Positions 8,225 through 16,244 of a stretch of 64,000 bases of DNA are shown here, piece by piece. Position numbers and translations under genes: made by a program. Below the pieces are notes generated by a model. It was given only the letters and a program-made list of their open reading frames with translations. It ran no database searches and was not told the origin of the DNA. Origin of the DNA: an uncultured Campylobacter sp. (lineage in GTDB: Bacteria; Campylobacterota; Campylobacteria; Campylobacterales; Campylobacteraceae); the NCBI RefSeq assembly GCF_938002845.1, contig NZ_CALKZP010000015.1:10224-74223 (forward strand), written 5' to 3'. Position 1 is the stretch's first letter. Every line of letters starts with the position of its first letter.

Positions 8225-9412
8225 ATGATACTAATCTGCACGGCTTTGCGCTGCGAAGCCCAAGCGATAATCGAGAGTTTTAAACTTACGCGCAATGGCG
8301 ATCTGTTCGCAGGCGAGCAGATGCTTCTATACATCTGCGGCGTGAGGTTTGGGGCTAAATTTAAAGTGGGTGCTGCAGGCGGCATAGAAATAGGATTTAA
8401 GAGCGAACCCGGCGCGGAATTTATTTGCCGTGCCGATACAGACGCAGAATTCGGGCGCGAGCTTCGCGCGGACACGGATGCGAAATTTGGACGCGAGGAT
8501 CGACGCGGTGCGGACGCGAAATTTAAGCATTCTTCGGATACGGGCGCGCTCTGCGACGGCGATGCAGAGACCGGCTCCGCGCAAAATGCGACTGAAAATT
8601 TTGAAATTTTAAATTTTAACTCTGCGCAAAATTCAGAGCGCTTCGGTGAAATTTTACTTTCGCGGCGCGTGGACTTTGCGCTAAACATAGGCGTCTGCGG
8701 CTGCGCGGATAAAGGCGTGCAAATCGGCGAGGCCTTTTACTTTGACGGTACGGCAGCGCAGGAATTTTACGGCGAGGACGGATCGAAATTTTATAGCTCG
8801 CAGGTTGGGGAACACAGCACGCAGGCTCCGAAATTTCAAAAAGTTTGCGAGCGTGAATTTTGCGGCGCGAGTTTAGACGGTAAGCTGCGGGCAAATTTAA
8901 TCTGCGTGAGCGAGCCTAAAATTTTAAACGCAGCGCAGCGGACCCGTGGGGCAAGTGTCGCAGCAATCGAGGCATGCGGCGAGATAAACGCACAAGCCCC
9001 AACGCAAGATACGAACGGCGCAGCAGATACAAAAAATTTCACGCGCGACGCGACGCGAGCTGCAATACAAAGCGCGACGCAGGTCGAGGCGCAAAATTTA
9101 GCGAGCATAAAACCCTCACAAATCGCGGTAGGTGAGTGTAGCGCTGCGACGAATACCGCAGCGCGCGCAATACAAAATACGCCGTGTACGGCAAAAGACG
9201 CCACCTGCGGGCGCGTAAATCACTGCGTTACGCTTTATGATATGGAGAGCGTGTTTTTTGTGAACGCTTGCGAGCGCGCGGGTGTGCCGTGGGCGATGAT
9301 GAAGATCGTAAGCGATCATCTGCGCGGCGAGCGGCTTAGCAAAAGCTTCGTCTATGAGCTCGTAAAGGCGCGCCTGCCGCAAATCCGCGCCGCGATAAAG
9401 AGCGAAATTTAA
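8225..9412 (+). CDS. Nucleoside phosphorylase-like protein with low-complexity insertions
   Basis: A 395-residue protein, far longer than the 200-240 residues usual for MTA/SAH nucleosidases and PNP/UDP phosphorylases. Family signatures remain: MILICTALRCEAQAI at the start (strand 1 plus catalytic-type Glu), LNIGVCGCADKGVQIGEAF at about 153-171, and YDMESVFFVNACERAGVPW at about 338-356 (D339, E341) followed by KIVSDH. Between them are two long insertions of biased composition (about 45-145 and 185-330), including three 12-residue repeats RADTDA[EK]FGRE. The start follows GGAAGGGG at seven bases. It is followed by a membrane gene and a spore-photoproduct-lyase-like gene. The substrate is not predictable, and the insertions may be disordered loops. 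Confidence 0.65.
   Translation: MILICTALRCEAQAIIESFKLTRNGDLFAGEQMLLYICGVRFGAKFKVGAAGGIEIGFKSEPGAEFICRADTDAEFGRELRADTDAKFGREDRRGADAKFKHSSDTGALCDGDAETGSAQNATENFEILNFNSAQNSERFGEILLSRRVDFALNIGVCGCADKGVQIGEAFYFDGTAAQEFYGEDGSKFYSSQVGEHSTQAPKFQKVCEREFCGASLDGKLRANLICVSEPKILNAAQRTRGASVAAIEACGEINAQAPTQDTNGAADTKNFTRDATRAAIQSATQVEAQNLASIKPSQIAVGECSAATNTAARAIQNTPCTAKDATCGRVNHCVTLYDMESVFFVNACERAGVPWAMMKIVSDHLRGERLSKSFVYELVKARLPQIRAAIKSEI
8429..8524 (+). repeat. 36-bp coding tandem repeat inside the nucleosidase-like gene
   Basis: Two and two-thirds imperfect copies of a 12-codon unit encode RADTDAEFGREL, RADTDAKFGRED and RRGADAKF. This is evidence that the insertion in this enzyme grew by tandem duplication. 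Confidence 0.6.
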
Positions 9413-9517
9413 CTATGGATGCGTACGCAAAAAAACCGAGCCGAGAGATAAAATTTTGGCTTCATATGCCGAATACGACGCGGAATTAGAAAGTATTGCA
9501 TAGTTACAGGAGAAACG

Positions 9518-9991
9518 ATGAAAATAAAAGGCTCTTATCTATGTTTCGCCCTCTTGGCGTGCGCGTGCATCGCGGCTTGCGCGTATGCCGTGGCAGATAT
9601 GTTCGCGGATCCGCCCTTGTTGGTCTTTTTAGCTCTTTTGCTAGTATTTTTCTGTATCGGGCTATGGCTAAAAGACGCTCTAATAGGCGCGCGCTACCTA
9701 TTTTACTGCGTCTGCGTGCAACTGCTCTTTGCAGCGGCCATTTTCGCCGCCCTTAAATTCCCCGCCATGGCGCAGTTTGTGCGCAGTGCGGAGATAGGCA
9801 TCGGCGGCATGCCGCTAGGTATCGCTCTGCTCGTGCTGCCCGCGTTTTTCTACGCCCTGCCGTATTACTACCGAACGGGCGTCAAAAAAATCCCGCAAAA
9901 GTTCACGCTCAGCGGAATTTTGATTCTAAACGTCGCTATTACGCTAGCTTACGCCTTCTATTTCGAGCGACTATTCTGCGGCGCGATCTGA
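9518..9991 (+). CDS. Multi-pass membrane protein of unknown function
   Basis: A 157-residue hydrophobic protein with about four to five membrane helices; the first begins directly after MKIKGSY. A GGAG ribosome site lies before the ATG. I recognise no family. It is placed between the nucleoside-phosphorylase-like gene and the radical SAM gene, all on the same strand. Confidence 0.6.
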   Translation: MKIKGSYLCFALLACACIAACAYAVADMFADPPLLVFLALLLVFFCIGLWLKDALIGARYLFYCVCVQLLFAAAIFAALKFPAMAQFVRSAEIGIGGMPLGIALLVLPAFFYALPYYYRTGVKKIPQKFTLSGILILNVAITLAYAFYFERLFCGAI

Positions 9992-10064
9992 AATTTCAAC
10001 GATTTTCAGTGACGGTGCGCGAAATTTAAGTATAATTTGCAAAATTTAAACGAAGCGGAGCAAG

Positions 10065-11339
10065 ATGACGGAGGCGAAAAAGGAGCTGGGCGCGCATTTT
10101 GGCGTGAATCTGAGCGAGCGATCGAGCGCGTTTTTGGGCGCGCTATTTGAGAAATTTCACTTTTCATTTCAGCAACGAAAGCAGCTTGCGGAGTTTGCGA
10201 GCGATTTTGAGGCGTGGGACGAGACACCCGTTTATGAGCTGCTTGCAGACGGGCAGTGCGAGCTAAATTTTGATAAAGCCAAATTTAATAAAACAGGGAA
10301 AGTCCCAAACGGCGAGCAAATTTTTAATTTCGTGCGCGAAGCCTGGCTTGAGCTAAAGTCGCGCCCGCACTCGTACGCGAGCTTCAAAAGCGATTACGAG
10401 CCGAAAAAATTTGAAATTTCATCTTTTCGCGCAGATCGCATCGCTTTGGGGCGCTGTCCGGTGGCGAGCGAAAACACGCGCTGCTGCAATCTGCTGACGC
10501 TTGATGCAGTCAATTCGTGCGGCTTTGACTGCTCCTATTGCGCGATCGGCTCCTTTTACAAGCACGGAAAAATCGGCTTTGACGAAAATTTCGCGGCAAA
10601 TTTAGCGCGACTGCGGCTTGATCCCGCGCGCAGCTACCACATCGGCACGGGTCAGAGCTCCGACTCGCTTATGTGGGGCGATCGCTTCGGCATTTTAAGC
10701 GCACTAACGGACTTTGCGGCGCGGCATGAAAACGTGATTTTAGAGCTTAAAAGCAAGTCGAATAATATCCGGTTTTTCCTGCAGCGCGAGATCCCGCGCA
10801 ACCTCATCATCACCTTTTCGCTAAATACGCCCGCGATCATTGCGAACGAGGAACATCTAAGCGCGAATCTGGATGCGCGGCTGGCGGCAGCCGAAGCGCT
10901 CGCGGCGCGCGGCATTTTGGTGGGCTTTCACCTCCACCCGATGGTTTGGTACGAGGGGTGGCGGAGTGATTACGGCGCGCTTTTTGAGCGGCTGCTGCGC
11001 CGCTTCGATCCAAGCGGCGTCGCGATGGTCTCGCTCGGCACGCTTACCTTCATTAAGCCCGTCGTAAAAAAACTGCGCTCACGCGGGCTGCGGAGCAAAA
11101 TTCTGCAGATGCCCCTTACGGACGCGAACGGCAAGCTGTCTTATCCGCCGCAGATCAAGCGCGAGCTTTTTAAATTTGCCGCGGACGCGCTTTCGCCGTG
11201 GCGCGAGCGGGTGTTTTTCTACCTCTGCATGGAGGATACGAGCCTGTGGCGCGAGGTTTTGGGCTGCGAGTACGAAAGCAATGACGCCTTTGAGGAGGCG
11301 ATGAAGGCGGCGTATTTCGCAAAGATACGGCAGCGCTAG
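10065..11339 (+). CDS. Spore photoproduct lyase-like radical SAM protein
   Basis: A 424-residue protein with a radical SAM cluster motif CGFDCSYC (C-x3-C-x2-C) near residue 157, preceded by LLTLDAVNS, and a following YHIGTGQSSDSLMWGD segment. These are typical of the SPL/SplB-like family, whose founding member repairs the spore photoproduct thymine dimer in Bacillus spores. Campylobacter makes no spores, so the substrate here is unknown; a DNA-repair or nucleic-acid role is inferred from family only. It is codirectional with the two genes upstream. Confidence 0.75.
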   Translation: MTEAKKELGAHFGVNLSERSSAFLGALFEKFHFSFQQRKQLAEFASDFEAWDETPVYELLADGQCELNFDKAKFNKTGKVPNGEQIFNFVREAWLELKSRPHSYASFKSDYEPKKFEISSFRADRIALGRCPVASENTRCCNLLTLDAVNSCGFDCSYCAIGSFYKHGKIGFDENFAANLARLRLDPARSYHIGTGQSSDSLMWGDRFGILSALTDFAARHENVILELKSKSNNIRFFLQREIPRNLIITFSLNTPAIIANEEHLSANLDARLAAAEALAARGILVGFHLHPMVWYEGWRSDYGALFERLLRRFDPSGVAMVSLGTLTFIKPVVKKLRSRGLRSKILQMPLTDANGKLSYPPQIKRELFKFAADALSPWRERVFFYLCMEDTSLWREVLGCEYESNDAFEEAMKAAYFAKIRQR

Positions 11340-11681
11340 ATGCGCTGTTTGCCGCAGACGTCGCAGTCCGTATCAGCTCGCATGCGGCGCCGAAAATATA
11401 GAGCACGAAATTTGCGGCGGACACTGTGAGCGGTTAAAATTTAGCGCCACACCCGGCTTTATGAAATGAAATTTTATAAATCGTGTGGGGCGGATACGGC
11501 GAGCGGCGATGAAATTTTGCAAAGCGGCGGCGCGGCAAAACGCCCGCGGGCTAAATTTAAAATTTTACCCGGCAAAGTCGCGGCGCGGTTTAAATAATCC
11601 GCGTAAATTTAGCGCAGCGAAATTTACATGACGCGCGAAATTTAACGCGCCGAAGCGGCATTAAAATTTAAAGGAGAAAAG
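11340..11681. other. Gene-free spacer
   Basis: About 340 bases between the radical SAM gene and the SDR gene. It alternates GC-rich stretches with AAATTT/TAAAATTT words. I see no RNA gene or credible open frame; the last ten bases carry the AAAGGAG ribosome site of the next gene. Confidence 0.5.
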
Positions 11682-12350
11682 ATGAAAGCATTGGTCACGG
11701 GCGCAAGCGGCGGTATCGGCAGCGCGGTTGCGGAGCTTCTGCGACAAAACGGCTATGAAATTTTAACGCTAAGCTCACGCTTCGAGGATACGGACGCGCT
11801 AGCGAAGGAGTGCCGCGCGCTGGCTGCGGTGCAAGGTATTGACGCGCTGATTTTATGCGCGGGTACGGCGAAATTTGCGCCGCTTGAAGCGATGAGCGAG
11901 GACGAAATTTTAAAAATTTTAAACGTAAATCTTGCCGCAAACATCATCATCGCGCGCGCGTTTTTGCCGAATTTAAAGCGCAACCGCGCCCATATCATCG
12001 GCATTAGCTCGATCGAGGCGCTGCGAGCGAGCCGCTTTAGCGCGGTTTATAGCGCGAGCAAGGCGGGGCTGCGGGCGTTTCTGCTCTGCCTTTTCGAGGA
12101 GGCGCGCAAGCAGATCAGAGTAAGCTGCATCAACCCGGACATCACCAAAACGCCGTTTTACGAGGATTTGAGCTTCGAGCCCGCAGATGATGAGGCTAGC
12201 TTCGTGGATGCGGGGGAGATCGCAAATTTTACGCTGCAAATTCTGCGCACTAAGTCCAATGTAAGCGAATTTACGATCCGCCCGCAGATCGTAAATCTGC
12301 GGAAAAAATCAAAATTTAATCGCAAAGGAAGCGAGCTTGAAAATCGGTAA
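11682..12350 (+). CDS. Short-chain dehydrogenase/reductase (SDR)
   Basis: A 222-residue classical SDR. It has the cofactor loop TGASGGIGSAV (TGxxxGxG) at residues 6-16, LCAGTAKFAP as the NAG-type motif, a catalytic Ser in GISSIEAL, and the YSASKAG catalytic YxxxK, followed by INPDITKTPF. It is cytoplasmic and NAD(P)-dependent; the substrate is unknown. The AAAGGAG ribosome site is strong. Its 3' end overlaps the TTG start of the first of three tandem sequon-rich genes by 14 bases. Confidence 0.9.
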   Translation: MKALVTGASGGIGSAVAELLRQNGYEILTLSSRFEDTDALAKECRALAAVQGIDALILCAGTAKFAPLEAMSEDEILKILNVNLAANIIIARAFLPNLKRNRAHIIGISSIEALRASRFSAVYSASKAGLRAFLLCLFEEARKQIRVSCINPDITKTPFYEDLSFEPADDEASFVDAGEIANFTLQILRTKSNVSEFTIRPQIVNLRKKSKFNRKGSELENR

Positions 12351-12822
12351 AAGTCATGTTTTTGTGTTAGTTTTGGCGCTTATTATTATTTATGCCGCGT
12401 TTGTAAGCGGTAGCGGCGGGTATTGCAGCGCGAGAGAATTTTTTTCAGGCAGGCACGACGAAGAGGATGACGCCTGCATCGCTAAGCTGATAAAACGAGC
12501 GGACGACGGAAATAGTTTTGCAGAAAATAGGCTTAGATACCCAACTATGGAATATATCAAGCGAGTGTGCGAAAAGGGAGTGGAAAGCTTAGGCGAGCGA
12601 GAAAGATTTTATTTCGAGCGTTATAGTAAAGATCGTTGTAGCGCTTGGAGCTTTAAAACGCCCAAATCAAAGGGCGGCGAAGCAAATACTACGAGCGGCG
12701 ATACGAACGCAACGGACGACGAGGGAAATTTAACGCGCGAGGGTGCGAATACGATCCGTAATGAAGCAGGCGCGATCAAACGCGATGTAAATTCTACGGG
12801 AGAGTCAAATGCCGGGCAATAA
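12337..12822 (+). CDS. Membrane-anchored sequon-array protein, copy 1
   Basis: 161 residues of an unrecognised family, first of three tandem paralogs. A short positive N-terminus, one membrane helix (about 8-25) and an outward-facing domain with four cysteines (30, 47, 78, 101) around the conserved core EEDDACIAKLIKRAD and ERERFYFE. The C-terminal 47 residues run in heptads: four fit D/E-X-N-X-S/T exactly (Asn 117, 124, 131, 152), the acceptor sequon of the Campylobacter oligosaccharyltransferase PglB. TTG start after AAGGAAG, overlapping the SDR gene; its end overlaps copy 2. The predicted topology places the tail in the periplasm, where PglB acts. Glycosylation is inferred. The helical core faintly recalls a Sel1-type repeat. 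Confidence 0.7.
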   Translation: MKIGKSHVFVLVLALIIIYAAFVSGSGGYCSAREFFSGRHDEEDDACIAKLIKRADDGNSFAENRLRYPTMEYIKRVCEKGVESLGERERFYFERYSKDRCSAWSFKTPKSKGGEANTTSGDTNATDDEGNLTREGANTIRNEAGAIKRDVNSTGESNAGQ

Positions 12823-13351
12823 AGCGAGCTTGAAAGCTAGTAAAAGTCAAATTTTTTTGTTAATCGTAGGGGTTGTTATTCTGTGCGCCCTATATATAAA
12901 CAGCAGTGGCGCGTATTGCAACATTTGGGAATCTTTTTTAAACAACAAGGGTGAAGAGGATGACGCCTGCATCGCTAGGCTAATAAAGCGCGCGGATGCC
13001 GGCGATGACCATGCAGTAAATCGACTAATGTATCCGAGCCAGGCATATATCAAGCGCACATGCGAAAAGGGGGTAGAAAACTTGAGCGAACGCGAGAGAT
13101 ATTATTTCCAAGGCTTTAGCGGGGATCGATGCGAGATTTGGGGCTTTAAAACGCCCAAATCAAAAGACGGCGAAGCAAATACGACAAGTAGCGGCGGTAA
13201 TTTAGTGCGAGGTGATATGAACGCAACGGACGGCGAGGGAAATTTAACGCGCGCCGAGGCAAACAACGGCGAATCCGACACTATGGGCAACAAGGCGAGC
13301 TCGATAAAGCGCGAAGGAAATTCTACGGAAGAGCAAAATGCTGGGCGATAA
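12809..13351 (+). CDS. Membrane-anchored sequon-array protein, copy 2
   Basis: 180 residues, paralog of its neighbours. A basic N-terminus, a membrane helix (about 14-30), and outward-facing cysteines at 37, 54, 85 and 108, plus one Cys inside the helix. The same core is present: EEDDACIARLIKRADAG and CEKGVENLSERERYYF. The tail contains four exact sequons (Asn 124, 138, 145, 171), most spaced by multiples of seven. It overlaps the end of copy 1 by 14 bases, with GGGAGAG upstream of the ATG. Its tail DNA is nearly identical to that of copy 3, while the N-terminal halves differ more, pointing to recent duplication or gene conversion of the tail. Confidence 0.7.
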   Translation: MPGNKASLKASKSQIFLLIVGVVILCALYINSSGAYCNIWESFLNNKGEEDDACIARLIKRADAGDDHAVNRLMYPSQAYIKRTCEKGVENLSERERYYFQGFSGDRCEIWGFKTPKSKDGEANTTSSGGNLVRGDMNATDGEGNLTRAEANNGESDTMGNKASSIKREGNSTEEQNAGR

Positions 13352-13403
13352 GATTAGCCTTGAGGACGATATCGTAAATTTATGTCGTTGGTCAAATTTG
13401 TGA
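13338..13403 (+). pseudogene. Remnant of a duplicated gene start
   Basis: A 21-codon frame (MLGDKISLEDDIVNL...) overlaps the end of copy 2 exactly as the start of the AAG-like gene (MLGDENLEKFF) overlaps the end of copy 3. It is probably what remains of the 5' end of that gene after tandem duplication of the sequon-array gene. Confidence 0.4.
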
Positions 13404-13438
13404 AAAAATGAGTTAAAATTTATTACTCAAGGAAAAAC

Positions 13439-13954
13439 ATGGTAAAAAAGAGATCTTTAGAAGTAAAAGGAAGCATATCGATTGCCATAATCCTGCTTTG
13501 GGTTTATTTTTTGATTACGGCGCTGGGCGGTGATAGATACTGTGGCATATGGGATTATATCGCAAATAGTGAAGAGGATGATGCCTGCATCGCTAAGCTG
13601 ATAAAGCGCGCAGACGCGGGTAGTGAATTGGCGCTCAATCGGCTTAGATACCCTAGCAAGGCGTATATCAAGCGCGTATGCGAAAGGGGAGTGGAAAACT
13701 TAAGCGAGCGAGAGAGATATTATTTCGAGCGTTTAGGTGTAGATCGTTGCGAAGCTCCAAATTTTAAAGGCGGCGAAACAAATACGACAAGTAGCGGCGG
13801 TAATTTAGTGCGAGGTGATATGAACGCGACGGACGGCGAGAGAAATTTAACGCGCGCCGAGGCAAACAACGGCAAATCTGACACTGTGGGCAGCAAGGCG
13901 GACATGACGAAGCGCGAAGGAAATTCTACGGAAGAGCAAAATGCTGGGCGATGA
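13439..13954 (+). CDS. Membrane-anchored sequon-array protein, copy 3
   Basis: 171 residues, third tandem paralog. Basic start MVKKRS, one membrane helix (about 12-29), four cysteines at 35, 50, 81 and 104, and the core EEDDACIAKLIKRADAG. The tail carries four exact D/E-X-N-X-S/T sequons (Asn 115, 129, 136, 162). An 87-base spacer separates it from copy 2. The AAGGAAAAAC ribosome site precedes the ATG. Its 3' end overlaps the start of the AAG-like gene by 14 bases, so the two are probably co-translated. Confidence 0.7.
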   Translation: MVKKRSLEVKGSISIAIILLWVYFLITALGGDRYCGIWDYIANSEEDDACIAKLIKRADAGSELALNRLRYPSKAYIKRVCERGVENLSERERYYFERLGVDRCEAPNFKGGETNTTSSGGNLVRGDMNATDGERNLTRAEANNGKSDTVGSKADMTKREGNSTEEQNAGR

Positions 13955-14990
13955 AAATTTAGAAAAATTTTTCTCAAAAATCGACGCGGAGGAGTTTGGA
14001 ATTTCGGCAGGTTCAAAGCTCGCTTCAAAAAATCATAAACTTGTAGGAAGCGCGAGAGACGGGAGCGACGGCGAGCTTTTAAAATCAAAAAATGGCGCGG
14101 AATTTTGCGGCGGACAGTCATATTTTAGCGGCGCGCAGCAAACTGAAATTTTAAAATTTAATGCCGAGCTGCCGTTTGATGCCGAGAAAGAGCGTCTTGA
14201 TACAGAGCAAGCACACTTAAAATTTAACGTCCGTCCATCGCAGTCGGAACCGGGCGTTAGACAAGCGCTTGCGTTCGGTGATGAGCCGCCGCAGGCGCAG
14301 TTTAATGCCGAGCGAGCGCAGGCAAAGATCGAAAATTTCATGCGCGATCTGCTGCAAAATAACATCCTTTGCGTAAGTGGCGCGGAATTCGCCTTCGCGG
14401 AGATCGAGGCGTATTTTACGGGCGCGGATCGAAACACCTACAAGCGCACGTCGCGGGCGGGCGAGATATTTTTTCACAATTTCGGCTTTGACATTTCGTT
14501 TCGCAGCGTCCCGCAAAGCGGCGGCGGGATTTTGGTGCGAAGTCTGCGCGTCCTAAGCGGCGCAGAGCTTTTGGCGGGCTGCTTACCGGATTCAACGGAC
14601 TGCTTATCTGGCTCGAAGGGCGACTTGAGCGGCTCCGTGGGCAGCGGTCCGCTCGGCTCTGCCGCCCCACTCATACAAAACGGCGATTTTATCGCGGGTC
14701 CGCGCAAATGCATGGGTAAAATTTTAAATCTGCAAACGCAAAATTTAAGCTTTTCTTTAAAGTATGCGCCGAAAATAGCGCATGCAGCGGGCTTTAGCAA
14801 CCGAATCCGACGAGGCGAGATCGCAAATGAAGCGAACCTGGACGCAAATACGTCAAGCGGCGCGGCGGGCGCGGCGAAGCTTGCAAATGAGCCGCGCAGG
14901 CTCACTAGCGAGGAGTTTGAAGCATATCTGAGCGCGGGCTGCGCTGCGGCAAAAGCATATAAAAAATCGCTACAAAGATATGAGAGCTAA
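13941..14990 (+). CDS. AAG/MPG-like 3-methyladenine DNA glycosylase homologue with N-terminal extension
   Basis: 349 residues. The first ~130 are of low complexity and unrecognised. The rest shows the order of motifs of the AAG (alkyladenine DNA glycosylase) fold: EIEAYF at 154-159 (corresponding to the catalytic-Glu ETEAY motif), FFHNFGFDISF, GGILVRSLRVLSGAE at about 194-208 (cf. VLLRALEPL), and GPRKCMGKILNL at about 253-264 (cf. GPxKLxxAL). The assignment is from motif order, not overall identity. A low-complexity insert (about 212-245) interrupts the core. The start overlaps the preceding sequon-array gene. If active it would excise alkylated bases; activity is uncertain. Confidence 0.5.
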   Translation: MLGDENLEKFFSKIDAEEFGISAGSKLASKNHKLVGSARDGSDGELLKSKNGAEFCGGQSYFSGAQQTEILKFNAELPFDAEKERLDTEQAHLKFNVRPSQSEPGVRQALAFGDEPPQAQFNAERAQAKIENFMRDLLQNNILCVSGAEFAFAEIEAYFTGADRNTYKRTSRAGEIFFHNFGFDISFRSVPQSGGGILVRSLRVLSGAELLAGCLPDSTDCLSGSKGDLSGSVGSGPLGSAAPLIQNGDFIAGPRKCMGKILNLQTQNLSFSLKYAPKIAHAAGFSNRIRRGEIANEANLDANTSSGAAGAAKLANEPRRLTSEEFEAYLSAGCAAAKAYKKSLQRYES

Positions 14991-15090
14991 ATTTTGATCA
15001 AACGGCGCGCAACGGGCGAGCGGTAAAATTTAATGAGCTTTAAGCGGTGGCGCTATAAAATGGCGCGTCCATCAAATTTAAAGGCGGCAA

Positions 15091-16122
15091 ATGGATCAAG
15101 GCAGGCTTGAGGAATTAAAAAGGCTACTACAAAAGCGGCATCAGGAGCCGAAGCGGGGCTTGGAACAAAATTCTAACGGCGAAAATTTTAAAGCCCCGAA
15201 TTCTGAAACCAAAAATTCCGAAGTCTCTAATTTTGAAGTTTCGAATTCTGAATTCCTGAATTCTGAACCTCCGAATTTAGAATCTCTGAATTCCAAAGCT
15301 CCAAATTCCGCTACTAACGATTTAAATTTAGAAGCCGAAGCGGATCAGAATTCTGCCTGTGATAACAACGCAGAGCCGCAAAATTTTATCTCGGATGATA
15401 GCGGCGCCTTACCGCAGAATTCCAAGGCTAGAGATTACGACGAAGATCCGATAATAATCAAAAATTATGAAAAATTTTTTGTATATTCGTTTTTAGTCCT
15501 ATTATTGCCGATCTCTACGCTACATGCATTTTTGATTATAGATTGTATAAATCATGAAGATATTGACATAGTTCAGTATTTTGCTATTTTATTCATTATT
15601 TTACTATCTACGGTTATAATATCTATATTTACCATAATCCACTCTAGACAAGAGATAAAATTCACAAACAAATATATACAATTCATTAGCGACGGCTTGG
15701 TTGAAAAACGCTGTGAAATTGACGAAAACGCCTTATCTTTAAATTTCTCTATCGGAATTTTGGCAAGTTTATATGAGATAGGAAAATCTGAAAAGATATT
15801 TTTGTACTTTATCGCTATTTTTATGTGCGTAACATGGTGGAATATATTTTTTATAGCGGTATTCTTTACATATTTATTCGGGTTTTTATTAAATTTTATA
15901 CTTTATCTGTTTATAAATAGGAATTTAAAAGGGTTTAGGGCTCTGCCGTTTATTAAGATCGCACGCCCCTCATATGGCAGATGGTTTAGGAACAAGCCCA
16001 TTTATCCAAGATGTTATCTCGTTTATCTCTATAATCAAAAAATTTATGATGAAATTAAAGAATATTTTTTACGGAAAAGCGTAAATATAAATAACATTAA
16101 GAAAGATTACTTGTTTATCTAA
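15091..16122 (+). CDS. Pentapeptide-tailed membrane protein (family member B)
   Basis: 343 residues. The cytoplasmic N-terminus (MDQGRLEELKRLLQKRHQEP) and nine N-[SF]-E-x-x pentapeptides are almost the same as in the broken gene at 4206-5281. Then come ARDYDEDPIIIKNYE, two membrane helices, a linker (ITNKYIQFISDGLVEKR-like), two or more further helices and a C-terminus YNQKIYDEIKEYFLRK. No known family recognised. The second half is AT-rich compared with the first. It is followed by two further members of the family. Confidence 0.65.
   Translation: MDQGRLEELKRLLQKRHQEPKRGLEQNSNGENFKAPNSETKNSEVSNFEVSNSEFLNSEPPNLESLNSKAPNSATNDLNLEAEADQNSACDNNAEPQNFISDDSGALPQNSKARDYDEDPIIIKNYEKFFVYSFLVLLLPISTLHAFLIIDCINHEDIDIVQYFAILFIILLSTVIISIFTIIHSRQEIKFTNKYIQFISDGLVEKRCEIDENALSLNFSIGILASLYEIGKSEKIFLYFIAIFMCVTWWNIFFIAVFFTYLFGFLLNFILYLFINRNLKGFRALPFIKIARPSYGRWFRNKPIYPRCYLVYLYNQKIYDEIKEYFLRKSVNINNIKKDYLFI
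15184..15318 (+). repeat. 15-bp coding minisatellite (nine units)
   Basis: Nine imperfect 15-bp units encode NFKAP, NSETK, NSEVS, NFEVS, NSEFL, NSEPP, NLESL, NSKAP and NSATN. The unit number differs from the ten at 5039-5188. Confidence 0.75.
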
Positions 16123-16135
16123 TGAGGAGGATAAA

Positions 16136-16228
16136 ATGACGAGGGAAGAGGTCGCGAAGAAAGAGTCAGGCAACGTTTATAAAAGTCTTTTGTCAATTAA
16201 GCTATTACAAATTTATATCTATTTTTAA
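16136..16228 (+). CDS. Possible 30-residue peptide or gene remnant
   Basis: A short frame starting MTREEVAKKESGN with an excellent ribosome site (GAGGAGGATAAA) between members B and C of the membrane family. The end is hydrophobic (LLSIKLLQIYIYF). It may be the truncated start of a lost family member. Only the ribosome site argues that it is translated. Confidence 0.3.
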   Translation: MTREEVAKKESGNVYKSLLSIKLLQIYIYF

Positions 16229-16244
16229 AGAAGGGCTTGAAATA

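Noticed and set aside
16136..16228. Toxin-like small peptide
   Set aside because: Good ribosome site and hydrophobic end, but no partner RNA or antitoxin frame visible; listed only as a possible remnant.
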